A stretch of 64,000 nt of DNA from Moesziomyces globuligerus (taxonomy: Eukaryota > Basidiomycota > Ustilaginomycetes > Ustilaginales > Ustilaginaceae): the NCBI GenBank assembly GCA_030849465.1, contig JARVLF010000014.1, positions 248,001-312,000 on the forward strand. The letters are read 5' to 3'. A model generated the notes under the pieces. That model saw nothing but the letters and a program-made list of their open reading frames with translations. It searched no databases and was not told the origin of the DNA. Below are positions 19,588-29,318 of this stretch, piece after piece. The position numbers and the translations under genes are program-made. Numbering within the stretch: position 1 is the first letter of the stretch; the number at the start of each line of letters is the position of its first letter.

Positions 19588-19700
19588 AAGGAAATCACAC
19601 ACGCCGCCCTAAGAAACTACTCGAGCCTGTTTTTCTCCAACGCAACATGTACTTCTATGCAGAATCCGACCTTTGCCACATCTGCGAGGGAGTTGTGGTG

Positions 19701-21554
19701 TCAGCGTGGACGTTTGGTCGGTTTAGCCCTGGCTGCGGGCTTGGATGCAGGCTTGGCGGGGGTGTTGGAGGGATGCGATTGGAGGGCGAGCCAGCAGTTG
19801 CGCATGCCGGTGCCCATGGTTTCGGCGTCCACCTCGTGTGGGGCCGCCCACCTTCGCGGCGCGGTGGAGGCGAAGGAGCTACCGAAGTTGCTGTTCTTTG
19901 CACGCGGCTCGGTCTGGTGGCTGGATGCGTTTGTTCTGGCGGTGGTGGGGGCGGGGGAGGTCGGGGCGGGGAGCGAGATGGCGTAGACGTGCATGGTGAG
20001 GTGGAGGTGCGAAAAGACGTGGGCGATGCTTCCGACCTCGTACCTCTGTGCTGCTGCGACGGTCTTGGCCGGGATGCGCAGCAAGGAGCTGACGAAGCGA
20101 TCGATGTTGGAGGCTGGTGAGGTCGAGGTGACGGCAGGCTCGGGTTCGGATGTGGGACCCGAGGCGGTGGTGGTGAGGGTGAGCGAGGGGAACTGCCACA
20201 TACTCGCCAGCAGCCCCGTCGGAGGTCGCTGCTCGAGCAGATACTCGACTCCAGCCGATCCCGACCGCCGGACGATACACACCAGACACGACTCCTCGCG
20301 GATCTTTTGCTTTGTGGCCTTCATCGGGAACTGGGTGACGTGCGCATGCACGCGCGCCATGGCCTCTCCCGCCTTGCCTCGACCTTGACCCTTGGCCTGG
20401 GGTGCATCCTCGCGCTTGGGCAAGCCGAACGACAGCGTAGCCTGGCGCAGCTTCTTGACCGCCCTGTCAGTCGTGGCTGTCGTGTCTGCCTCCGGCTCAA
20501 CGTCGATCGATTCCACTGAGGGTAACGGCTCGCAGAGCCGACAGAGATCTTCGATATCCACCACTGGTGCCTCGCCGACCTGGGCGGTGGCTACCGTCGC
20601 CTCTTTGTATGCTCGGCAGGTGGATTGGATCGGACATTCGCCACACGCCGGTTTTTGGGGCGTACACACGGTCGCACCCAACTCCATCAACGCCTGGTTC
20701 CACTCTCCCGGCACATTGCGCTTGCCTCGCGCCTCGTCGGCTGCCTTTTGAACCAACACGCGTGCTGCAGCCCAGAGCACATCCGTGTACACCTTTGGCT
20801 TGGGATTCGCGTAGATCGCCAGTTGCCTCGACAAGACCCTCGCCACGTTGCCGTCGAGGATGGGTACGGCGTGACCAAAGACGATCGACGAGATGGCGCC
20901 TGCCGTGTACGGTCCTACGCCGGCGACGTGTTTTTCGAGCTCGGCGGGCGTTTCTGGCAACAAGCCTCGTAGGGTGGGGTGTGCTACGACCTGTTTCGCT
21001 GCCGTGTGGATCCGTGTTGCTCGGCTGTAGTATCCCAAGCCTCTCCAGGCTGCAAGGACGTCGGCCTCGGGGGCGGAGGCTAGGTCTTCGATGCTCGGCC
21101 ACTTGGCCATCCAGTCTAGCCAGTACTGCCGAACCGTCTCGACGCGCGTCTGTTGCAGCATGATCTCCGAGATCCACACCTGGTAGGCGCGCGTCTTGCG
21201 CGCCGTCCTCAGCGCGGCCTCGTCGTCGTAGGCGGAAGCGTCGATGAAGGTGGCGCGCCACGGCATGTTGCGATGCGCGCAGACGCGCGCATACCACTCG
21301 AGCAGCGCCACCACCCCGCCGTGCGAAGACAGAAGCAGCGGCCGATGATACCGAGATGCGTGCTGACGCATCGGCAGCTTCGCCACCCCATCGTCCTCTC
21401 GGCCGTCGGATTCGAACACCGCCTCAAAGCCTCCTAGTAAGGACGACGCGGGCTTGAGCTTCTTGGCCGCGCGCCGAGCCGACGGCGATGAGGACGAGGC
21501 GTCAAAGTCGTCGGCGTCAGCCGCAGCGGTGCGTCGCTTGGTCGAGTGGACCAT
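19701..21554 (-). CDS. MUTYH: MutY-type adenine DNA glycosylase
   Basis: 617 residues, single exon. It removes adenine mispaired with 8-oxoguanine in base-excision repair. The HhH-GPD core has PYQ-like YQVWISEIMLQQTRV with catalytic Glu130, the hairpin AGVGPYTAGAI, and Asp234 in ILDGNVARV. The iron-sulfur loop C-x6-C-x2-C-x5-C follows (CTPQKPACGECPIQSTC). The C-terminal part (from about residue 415) is the NUDIX-like 8-oxoG recognition domain: SCLVCIVRRSG, LLEQRPPTGLLASMWQFP, VFSHLHLTMHVY. An unstructured linker of about 80 residues separates the two, and the C terminus is basic (KPAARAKPTKRPR), possibly a nuclear signal. Baker's yeast lacks MutY, but many basidiomycetes keep it. Confidence 0.96.
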   Translation of the reverse strand: MVHSTKRRTAAADADDFDASSSSPSARRAAKKLKPASSLLGGFEAVFESDGREDDGVAKLPMRQHASRYHRPLLLSSHGGVVALLEWYARVCAHRNMPWRATFIDASAYDDEAALRTARKTRAYQVWISEIMLQQTRVETVRQYWLDWMAKWPSIEDLASAPEADVLAAWRGLGYYSRATRIHTAAKQVVAHPTLRGLLPETPAELEKHVAGVGPYTAGAISSIVFGHAVPILDGNVARVLSRQLAIYANPKPKVYTDVLWAAARVLVQKAADEARGKRNVPGEWNQALMELGATVCTPQKPACGECPIQSTCRAYKEATVATAQVGEAPVVDIEDLCRLCEPLPSVESIDVEPEADTTATTDRAVKKLRQATLSFGLPKREDAPQAKGQGRGKAGEAMARVHAHVTQFPMKATKQKIREESCLVCIVRRSGSAGVEYLLEQRPPTGLLASMWQFPSLTLTTTASGPTSEPEPAVTSTSPASNIDRFVSSLLRIPAKTVAAAQRYEVGSIAHVFSHLHLTMHVYAISLPAPTSPAPTTARTNASSHQTEPRAKNSNFGSSFASTAPRRWAAPHEVDAETMGTGMRNCWLALQSHPSNTPAKPASKPAARAKPTKRPR

Positions 21555-21888
21555 GGCCGATGCGAGCGCGCGGCACGACGGGCGGATGCGCCGTACAGAC
21601 GGGCGGAGCGCGAGAATCGTGGCCGCGGCTCGTGACGCCGCACGCAGTGTGGTCGAAGAGACAGTCGTAGAGATGGATGCAAGCTCAGCTCTTTCCTTTC
21701 GAGGTGTTGGTCTTTTTCGGCTTGGACGAAGCGCGCGTCGCGTAAATTAAAGCCCCAAACTCGATCAGCCCCCCTCATCTCGGCGTGCCCTTGTTCATAG
21801 GTTCAATGCTAGCTTGCAGCTCGATGTTTGCGCTAAAAATACAGCCACGGTGTGTGAGCGACACGTTTGGCGGTGGGAGGATGCTGGT
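21555..21888. other. Short intergenic region
   Basis: 334 bp between the MutY start and the stop of the next minus-strand gene; presumably the MutY promoter. Nothing else is seen. Confidence 0.4.
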
Positions 21889-22731
21889 TCAGAACGATTC
21901 GGTGGGGAAGAGATGGTTGCAGCGTTGGCGGGTCTTGGCGATGGCGGCGAGCAGATGCCAGTTCCTCCACTGCGCCGAGGCCGAATTGCCGCCGGTCGAC
22001 TGGAAGAAGTCGAGCAGCTGCTCCCAGCCGAGTGCGTACTCAGGCTGGCCGATCTCGTCGTCGAGCTCCGCCTCGTCGAGCTCCGGATCCATCCGCTCAG
22101 TGCTATCGATGCTCTCGGTGCGAGCAGCTGCGTCTGGTGCTGCCTCGCTCGGGATGGTGTGCGCTAGTGTTGCGCAAGTCGGCTTGGTGGTTGGCGTTGC
22201 AAAGGAGCCCTTCTTGGCTGCGAGGACGAATCGCTTGAGCGCGGTATGCACGAGAGCTCTCGCTGCGGCGGCGCTGGCCTCGACCTCGACGGGATCGACG
22301 ACGATGCGCGAGCGATGCGAGTCGGTGATCGCGTGCCGCTTGCCAGACTCTGGGCTGCGGAACTTTTCGTACTCTTGCTCGAAGCATGCCGCGACGACCT
22401 TGGTCACGAGCTCGTCCACCCGCTTCTCCGGCTGGCTCTCCGATGGTGCATGCTCCGAAAACGGCACGGGCCACACGTACGACCAGATGCGGCCCACGCT
22501 GTACCGCTGCTTCAACCGCGCCGTGCGATGCTTCGCCGCCGCAGCAGCGCGCGCACGAGAGACTGCTGCACTTGTCGAGGTGGCGGTGGAGTTGGCGGAC
22601 GTGGTGGCGTAGCGGGCGAGCGAGTGGAAGAGCGCATGATGCTTGACGAGGAGCGAGTCGGGTTGGCGTGCACGTCGCCGCGTGAGACGATGCGAAGGTT
22701 GCTGATACAACGCATTCCGATAGCGTGGCAT
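21889..22731 (-). CDS. Hypothetical basic protein, possibly mitochondrial
   Basis: 280 residues if the ATG at 22731 is used. The frame is open further upstream, but only with non-ATG codons. Not recognised. The N terminus (MPRYRNALYQQPSHRLTRRR) is rich in Arg and without acids, compatible with a mitochondrial presequence. Residues about 70-110 are Ala/Ser-rich, then RYSVGRIWSYVWPVPFSEH and an amphipathic helix-like stretch VDELVTKVVAACFEQEYEKF. An acidic segment MDPELDEAELDDEIGQPEY precedes an aromatic tail (WEQLLDFFQSTGG, WHLLAAI). No catalytic motif is seen. High GC3 and a single long frame support it as a real gene. It is divergent from OST4. Confidence 0.7.
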   Translation of the reverse strand: MPRYRNALYQQPSHRLTRRRARQPDSLLVKHHALFHSLARYATTSANSTATSTSAAVSRARAAAAAKHRTARLKQRYSVGRIWSYVWPVPFSEHAPSESQPEKRVDELVTKVVAACFEQEYEKFRSPESGKRHAITDSHRSRIVVDPVEVEASAAAARALVHTALKRFVLAAKKGSFATPTTKPTCATLAHTIPSEAAPDAAARTESIDSTERMDPELDEAELDDEIGQPEYALGWEQLLDFFQSTGGNSASAQWRNWHLLAAIAKTRQRCNHLFPTESF

Positions 22732-23071
22732 CGCGTCCCAAGAGAGCCTGGACACCGCCCTCAAGGCCGATCGATGCTCGGACGACGATGCGATGCGATG
22801 GTGCAAGAACAAAGACCAAGCTGCTAACTTCTAGGCGAGGCGACTGAAGAGTGTTCAGGGTCCAATTTGATGCAGCCCTCCAGCCTTGCTCACGGCCGAC
22901 AAAAGTGGAGCTGGGCTGCCGTCTTCCAGCTCGACCTGTGCTCGCAACTGCAGCCCACAAGGCCGCTGCACTGACCATCTCGCATTGCAACAAACGACGC
23001 TTTCCTTTCCTCGTCACGGCCAACTGCATCGCACCTTGTTCGCGCCTCCCTTTCTCTACAGTGTCGGCGCA
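22732..23071. promoter_or_regulatory. Divergent promoter region, hypothetical gene / OST4
   Basis: 340 bp between divergent start codons; no distinct motif recognised. Confidence 0.4.
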
Positions 23072-23337
23072 ATGATCAGCGACGTCACGCTCTCGGCGCT
23101 CGCCAACTGGCTCGGCAGCCTCACCATGATCCTCATCGTCCTCTACCACGTAAGTCCGCCCGCACCCACCTCGTTCGCCCGCGCTCCTAGTCGAGGCTTA
23201 CGCTCAACCTTTGTCCTTGCTTGTTGCTTCGTGCTTCGTCTCTCGGGCTCGTACCTCGTCGCGCAAACCTCTAGGCGCTGAGCGTCAACGTCAAGCGCAA
23301 CCAGGAGTCGGCGCGAAGGCTCGTCGCCTCGACATGA
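23072..23337 (+). CDS. OST4: Oligosaccharyltransferase microprotein Ost4
   Basis: Two exons inferred, 23072-23149 and 23275-23337, around a 125-nt intron (GTAAGT...TAG). They encode only 46 residues. The first exon gives MISDVTLSALANWLGSLTMI then LIVLYH, one membrane-spanning helix that closely follows the Ost4 family pattern (MISD start, ILIVxYH end). The second exon gives ALSVNVKRNQESARRLVAST. Ost4 is an ER-membrane subunit that holds Stt3 and Ost3/Ost6 together in N-glycosylation. The tail after the helix is about ten residues longer than in baker's yeast. The gene is easily missed because neither exon forms a long frame. Confidence 0.88.
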
Positions 23338-23983
23338 CCTGCAACCTCCCCCCCATCCGCTCCCACGACGAGCTGCGCCGATGACCGTCTCAAGTATACC
23401 TCGAAGCACCACCCGAACTCTCCTCGGTGGCGTGAAATGAGTGGTTGCTTCAAACGATCGACGGCGGGCTGACGGTTGCTGCCGTCCTCGTGCATCGCAC
23501 TGCGCGCCACACTGGCAAGCCTCGGTGCTTCGACTGCCGACTGCCACACGCCCCGAGGTCAGACGTTGCTGGGCATCCTTCCGCCACCTTAGTTCGTCGT
23601 CCTGACCGACAGCTGTTCGCACCCATTAGAGTCCTACCGCACCATCTGTACATTAGCCGCTTCTCAAGCCCCACTTGCCACATCGCAGAAGCACGTCCGC
23701 CAACCAGCGAGCGTCTCGGGAGGAGGACGCAACCGCATGATCGCCGCTCTTTGGGATAGGAATGACTGCAGACACCACGATACGCAGCTGTGTCGATCGA
23801 CCCGGCCCGCGTACGAGGAGAGCACCGTAGACCGTAGTGCGAGCTTGACCTGCGGTGGAGCTAGCTGGTCGCCGGGGATAATGCGGGGTAACGTTTGCAC
23901 GTTACGCTTCGCTTGCCGACTTCCACCATCCTCCCTTGCTCGAACCGTTGTAGGCGCGTCTTGGATTGAGAGCGCGGGACGAT
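23338..23983. other. Intergenic region, no gene seen
   Basis: 646 bp between OST4 and the thioesterase-like gene. Short frames exist, but none has recognisable domains or a repeat. Confidence 0.5.
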
Positions 23984-25031
23984 ATGAGTGGGAAACGGGC
24001 GTTGGATGCGACGTGGGAAGCGCCTTTGCCGCACGCGCTTACGTCGACCCGCACCTACCTCTCTGCTCCTAGCGCTGCTAGCGCCGTAGCCATCATCGCG
24101 CTCCACGGTCGCGGCGACAGCGCACGCGACTTTGCCGACTCGTTCGTTCCACACCTCCAGTCCTTCTTCGGACCGCACCTCGCCGGTGAACTCGACGCCT
24201 CCACCCACCACGCTACCTCATCGACCTCACAAGGTCGGGTCCAAGTGACGTTGCGAGCGCTAGAGGCCTTAGACGGCGTCTGGTTCGGTACGCACAATCG
24301 TAAGCAAACCCCCTGCCCACGCCTGTTCTCACTACCCGACCCAGACTGTTGACCAACCATCTTCAACGTCGGTCCGGGCGAGTTTAGCTCGGAGCGAGGT
24401 CGAGTTGGACGTGCAGGCGGCGTACGTGCACGGCAGCCTGTGCAAGTTGCACGACGAGATCCGAACGCTCAATGCGATGGGCATCGCGAGCTCACGCATC
24501 GTCCTCGTTGGATTCAGCCAGGGCGCCATCCTCGTCAACACCTACCTCCTCCGTGCGCTCTCTCTCCTCTCCAACCCCACATCCCCAGCCCACGTGCACG
24601 ACGGTCAGCTACTAGACGCCCAATTGCCCGTGCCGGCTTGCATCTTGGCTTGGGCCGGCTCGACGTTCAACTTCGAGACCCAATTCCCCACCCCCGCCTG
24701 GCCCACCTTGCCCACCTTGCCCACCTCCCCTCCGCCCCCGCCTTCATCCTCTACCAAAGGTACCGACCTGACGGTAGGTGACTCGGCTGAGTTGCGCGCG
24801 GGGTATAGGGTATGGAGTCACCAGCAGTGCGGGGCTTCGGACCGCTACTTTTCGGCTGCCGAGATCGCAGCCGTGGCGCACCGCATCGCGCACGCAGGCC
24901 AGCAGGCCGCAACCCACTGCCCAGGCCTCGTCGTCTCGGCCTCGGCGCACATGGAACCGGGCAACCACGCCCTCCTCCCCGGCATGACCGCCAAGCTCAT
25001 CCAGATGGTCCACCATCTCGCCTCGTCGTGA
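23984..25031 (+). CDS. Acyl-protein thioesterase / carboxylesterase-like alpha/beta hydrolase
   Basis: Two exons inferred, 23984-24299 and 24388-25031, intron GTAAGC...TAG of 88 nt, giving 319 residues. The ATG gives MSGKRALDATWEAPLPHAL; the longer frame upstream has no ATG. The fold markers are AVAIIALHGRGDSARDFADS (strand and oxyanion region, about residue 40), VWFGTH joined to NPRSEVELD across the intron, the nucleophile elbow GFSQGA with Ser152, and a late His in SASAHMEPGNHALLPG. This is the phospholipase/carboxylesterase family of APT1-type serine hydrolases, which remove acyl groups from proteins or small esters. Low-complexity Pro/Leu sequence replaces part of the region after the nucleophile. 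Substrate unknown. Convergent with NDUFB8. Confidence 0.82.
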
Positions 25032-25180
25032 TCTCGTTCCACCTCGCTTGCCTGCTCCGTATCGTCCCCGCTTCTCTTGCGCAAATTGCAGCTGCATCAG
25101 TCTGACCGCTGGGATGTGTGTGGTACGGGATGAGATTGTCACGAGCGCGGGTTCTGGAAGCCGAGGCACGGAGGACGCGT

Positions 25181-25946
25181 CTACTCGTCGTCGTCTTCCT
25201 CGTCTGCGTCTGCGCTGAAGGCGCCTTCCTTGGGAGCCTGTGCGAGTCAAAAAAAGTGTCAGAGGATGCGGATGCGGATGCGGATGCGGTTCGAGAGTTG
25301 ACGAGTCGAGACACTTACGGCTACCTGTTCGCCTCCGAGTTCTGCGGCGAGACCGTCTCGCGGGTAAGTCTGCGGCGTTGGCAGAACGACGATGGGATTG
25401 AAGCGAGTTAGAAGCTGCCGCTTGGCGTGAGGTCGCTCGGGGGCGGGAAGATAACTTACCCTTGGCACACCGGGTTTTTCGGGGGTGCCAGCGTAGACGA
25501 GCGAGGCAAAGAGACCGAGGATGCCTACGGCGACCATGAACTGGCGCAGAGCCGAAGAGGCGGGAACGGCATGCACGTCCGGTGCCCATACGCCGAGCAC
25601 ATCGTCTTGCTCATGAAGCTAAGCAACCCAAAGAAAACCAAAGAAGCGTCGTATCAGCCCAACCTGAAACCCGATCGGCCAGAGTGCATAGGGTGGAGCT
25701 TACTGTTTCGCCAAAGTTCCTCTTCTCTTGTGGGTCCCACCACTTGGGCGAGTATTTGCGCTGCTGGAGGCTGACAAAGGGCAGATCCGGGTAGTCGCCC
25801 AGCTGCGGGTCCTTGGCCTCCTTGGCCGCCGCGGCGGATCGCGACGACGAAAAGTGGCGCACCGAGGCGAGCGTCGAGGTGCGCAGCACAGCACCCGAGC
25901 GGGCCGAGCGGGAAGCACCGGCAACGGCCGTTCGTAGCAGAGACAT
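25181..25946 (-). CDS. NDUFB8: Mitochondrial complex I subunit NDUFB8 (ASHI family)
   Basis: Four exons inferred: 25946-25704, 25618-25460, 25369-25319 and 25237-25181, with GTAAGY donors and TAG/CAG acceptors, giving 169 residues. An Arg/Ser-rich presequence (MSLLRTAVAGASRSARSG) is followed by LGDYPDLPFVSLQQRKYS and WWDPQEKRNFGETLHEQDDV. The last phrase spans the first intron and is the family signature. One membrane helix follows (FMVAVGILGLFASLVY), then PGVPRTYPRDGLAAELGG. The acidic tail ends EEDDDE. This is an accessory subunit of the NADH:ubiquinone oxidoreductase membrane arm. The third exon is only 51 nt, and the third intron holds four copies of GATGCG (25265-25288). Confidence 0.9.
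25265..25288 (-). repeat. GATGCG microsatellite in NDUFB8 intron 3
   Basis: Four tandem copies of the hexamer GATGCG (plus-strand reading) inside the inferred third intron. Confidence 0.9.
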
Positions 25947-27050
25947 GTTGGGCGGCGACAAAGACAACGAGGCGCCAGAGGTGAGAGACACGCGGGTTCG
26001 AAGGAGAGAGAGAGAGCAAGGCGTCGAGATGGAGCATGCGATGCGATCCGATACCGTCCTGGACTCGAATTTGGCGAGCGAGGCAATGTTAGTTTGGCCA
26101 GCCCAAGCGCGTGCAGCGAGCGGTGATCGACGCTTTTTGCCCTGCCAGTGTGGCTGCGAGCGGGGATTTTCGACGTTGCCAAATGTTAGAAGAAAGTGCG
26201 CTTAGACCAGCCCGAGGCGGGTGCAAAGCGTGAGTGGCAGCAGCAGAGCAGCCGGGGAGAGGGAGCGATTAAATACAAGCGCACACAGCGCCAATTTGAA
26301 CGAGGTATTCATTCGAACACTGCTCGACGCGGCGCCAGATCGCGGTTGGGCGCTGCTCTGCACGTCGCAATTTCCGAAATTCAAGTCATTTTTCGCTACG
26401 CAGCCAGCGCGCCCTCTCGACTGAGCCCGCGATTCTGGTTCTCTGTTGTTGTGCAGTGCACTGCAGTGCGGTACCGTGCCAGTGCGAGTGCCAGTGCGAG
26501 TGCCAGTGCCGGTTGGCAGTTGGCCATCCCCTCGAGCCAACGGCGCTCGAGCGCTAGCGGGCGGCCTCTGCTCTCACTCGCTGCTTCCGCCAAAGCCAGC
26601 ACCGCTCGCTTGCTCCCTGGCTGGCTGCATCACCACTTCGACATCCACCACCCACCACCATCCCTATCCAAAGCGCGTCGTGGCCTTTCGTTGTCTTTGC
26701 TCTCTCGCATATTGCTCTCCGCCGAATCCAGCTCCTCTTGCCCCGTCACGCATCCAGACGGAGACTCTTCGCCTGCTTATCTGTTTCCGTATAGACGGTG
26801 CCCTCCGCGACTAGCCACGACCCCGCCAGCCTCGACCCCGGTTGACCGCAGCCCATCAGCATCCCTCTGCATCCGTCTCTCTGTCGTCCCTTCCGGTGCT
26901 CAGTCAACCCTCGCGCGAGCCAAACTCGCTCCAATACCCGCCCGCCTGGCATCACCCATCTGCGCTCGGTTGCCTCCCTGACCCTCTCGCCCGGCCCCCA
27001 CCACCACCACCACCACCACCGCTTGTTTCCCTCGCGCTCCCTCGCACACC
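25947..27050. promoter_or_regulatory. Divergent promoter region, NDUFB8 / PP2A
   Basis: 1.1 kb without a gene. It contains a 12-bp tandem repeat GTGCCAGTGCGA (26476-26510, two full copies and a third partial) and a (CCA)n run directly upstream of the PP2A start (26999-27020). Long pyrimidine-rich stretches suggest an extended 5' leader for the PP2A gene. Confidence 0.5.
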
Positions 27051-28074
27051 ATGGTCGATATCACGGAGCAGGACGCGTGGATCGCGCATCTGAGCGAGTG
27101 CAAGCAGCTCTCGGAAAACGACATCAAGCGGCTCTGCGACAAGGCGCGCGAGATCCTGCTCGGCGAGTCCAACGTCCAGCCCGTCCGCTGCCCCGTCACC
27201 GTCTGCGGCGACATCCACGGCCAGTTCCACGACCTCTCGGAGCTCTTCCGCATCGGCGGCAACTCGCCCGACACCAACTACCTCTTCATGGGCGACTACG
27301 TCGACCGCGGCTACTACTCGGTCGAGACCGTCACGCTGCTCGTCGCGCTCAAGGTGCGCTACCGCGACCGCGTCACCATCCTCCGCGGCAACCACGAGTC
27401 GCGCCAGATCACCCAGGTCTACGGCTTCTACGACGAGTGCCTCAGGAAGTACGGCAACGCCAACGTGTGGAAGTACTTCACCGACCTCTTTGACTACCTC
27501 CCATTGACCGCCTTGATCGACGACCAGGTAGGTGCTCCCTTCCATGCTCCCTTGCACGCTCGCGCGCATACACGCTTGCATCTTGCTGACTCTTGTGTGG
27601 TTGGGTTTCCGTCTGGTTTTCGTCTCGTAGATCTTTTGTCTGCACGGAGGGCTCTCACCATCCATCGACACGCTCGACCACATCCGCTCGATCGACCGCA
27701 TCCAGGAGGTGCCGCACGAAGGGCCCATGTGCGATCTGCTCTGGTCGGACCCGGACGATCGGTGCGGCTGGGGCATCTCGCCGCGCGGCGCAGGCTACAC
27801 GTTTGGGCAGGACATCTCGGAGGCGTTCAACCACAACAATGGGCTGACGCTCGTCGCGCGCGCGCACCAGCTCGTCATGGACGGCTTCAACTGGTCGCAG
27901 GAGCGCAACGTCGTGACCATCTTTTCGGCGCCCAACTACTGCTACCGCTGCGGCAACCAGGCGGCCATCATGGAGATCGACGAAAACCTCAAATACACCT
28001 TCCTCCAGTTCGACCCCGCCCCGCGCGCTGGCGAACCGCTCGTCTCCAGAAGGGTCCCCGACTACTTTTTGTAG
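27051..28074 (+). CDS. Serine/threonine protein phosphatase PP2A catalytic subunit
   Basis: Two exons, 27051-27527 and 27631-28074, intron GTAGGT...TAG, encoding 306 residues (family about 309). All metal and catalytic motifs are present: GDIHGQ with Asp54 and His56, GDYVDRG, LRGNHE, and later HGGLSP, RAHQLV and [11 protein letters not shown]. The C terminus RRVPDYFL matches the PP2A tail that is carboxymethylated on the last Leu. It corresponds to yeast Pph21/Pph22 and acts with A and B subunits in cell-cycle and nutrient signalling. Without a full comparison, a PP4/PP6-type paralogue cannot be formally excluded, but the DYFL tail favours PP2A. Confidence 0.95.
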
Positions 28075-28418
28075 TCGCGCAAAAATCAGATGCAGTGTAG
28101 TTCTACCAACCTCGCCCCCTCTCTCTTTAAGGGTGCAAGTCCCATTTCATCAGTCGGTCTCTTTTTTTCCTTTGTGCCACACGTGCGGCGCCTGCTTTCT
28201 TTGGATCGAGCGATGTATATTCTTTGTGGTTGGGTTTGGGAGGGGAGGGGGTTTAGAGGGGGTGGAGATTACACGAGACGCACGCGGCGATGGAGGCAGG
28301 CGGAGGATAAGTAAGAGGCAGCGCAACCGGATAGGGGGATGGAAGGGATTGAAGCGCTATAGAGTGGGGGAGGGAAGATGGAGGGGTTGGGGGTCGATGG
28401 TGAGGGAGAGTGAAGGGG
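28075..28418. other. 3' region between convergent PP2A and elongase genes
   Basis: 344 bp, G-rich on the plus strand toward its right end; no gene seen. Confidence 0.5.
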
Positions 28419-29318
28419 CTAGAGGGATTTTCCGTTTTGCTTTGGGGCGATAGCGGAAGCGGGCGACTTTTTAGCGTTTAGTTTTCTGGCCTTGTCTTGC
28501 TTGTAGGTTTTTTGGTAGAAGGCGATGAAGAGGAAGAGGTAGCTGGTGAGGCAGATGATGCCCGAGAAGGCGGCGTGCTCCTTGCCCGCGCAGGTGCCGA
28601 CATGGGGCACGTTGGGGAAGTATGTGTAGGCGAAATAGTTGTACGAGGCAAAGTACACCACGCCGAGGTCGATGACGAACTGGGTGATCTGGGCGGTGGT
28701 CACCCACTTTTTCCAAGGGCAACGGATCTTGAGCGAGGTGAGGGCGTAGTAGAAGTACATGAGAACGTGCACTGCCAAGTTGAGGCAGATGACGACCCAA
28801 GAGACCGAGGTCTTTCCGTGCAACTGACTGAAACACAGCACGGCGGTAGCAGAGTGGTGGTAGACGTGCAAAAACGCCAGCGGTTTCTTCTTGAGCACCA
28901 AAAACACCGTGTCGATCAACTCCCAGTACTTGAAGTAGTAGTTGATCATGTAGTACGTCTCGAGCTTCATCGTCCAAGCACCCTCACCGCAGATGCCGTA
29001 GAAGAATCCGTTGCGTCGGACGATGGGGACGATCTCCTCGAGCATCAGCGCCAACAACAAGCCCGATCCGACCGTCAGCGCGAGGTTGTGCACCAGGAAG
29101 GGCAGCTTGATGCTCGTCGTCAGCGGTGCTCGGTTCCTCATCAGCTCGCGTCCGCCAAAGATCACGGCGAGGTACGTCGCCACCGCAGCGACGAGCGCAG
29201 GCACCGTCGAGAGAGGCGACTTGCCCGGGATCCAGGCGAGGTAGTGCACGGCCACCTCGCTCTTGATGCTCGCCGGAATCGCCGCCGCGACCGCGTCGTA
29301 GATCACGCTCGACACCAT
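28419..29318 (-). CDS. Very-long-chain fatty acid elongase (ELO family)
   Basis: 299 residues, starting at the ATG before VSSVIYDAVAAAIP; an upstream in-frame ATG would add 22 residues. Several membrane helices are evident (for example VPALVAAVATYLAVIFGG, LALTVGSGLLLALMLEE). The ELO signature reads YYMINYYFKYWELIDTVFLV then KKKPLAFLHVYHHSA, with the catalytic His box HVYHH at residues 151-155. The Lys-rich C terminus (KARKLNAKK) fits ER retrieval. The enzyme condenses malonyl-CoA with acyl-CoA for sphingolipid and very-long-chain fatty acids. Whether it matches yeast Elo2 or Elo3 cannot be told by eye. Confidence 0.94.
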   Translation of the reverse strand: MVSSVIYDAVAAAIPASIKSEVAVHYLAWIPGKSPLSTVPALVAAVATYLAVIFGGRELMRNRAPLTTSIKLPFLVHNLALTVGSGLLLALMLEEIVPIVRRNGFFYGICGEGAWTMKLETYYMINYYFKYWELIDTVFLVLKKKPLAFLHVYHHSATAVLCFSQLHGKTSVSWVVICLNLAVHVLMYFYYALTSLKIRCPWKKWVTTAQITQFVIDLGVVYFASYNYFAYTYFPNVPHVGTCAGKEHAAFSGIICLTSYLFLFIAFYQKTYKQDKARKLNAKKSPASAIAPKQNGKSL

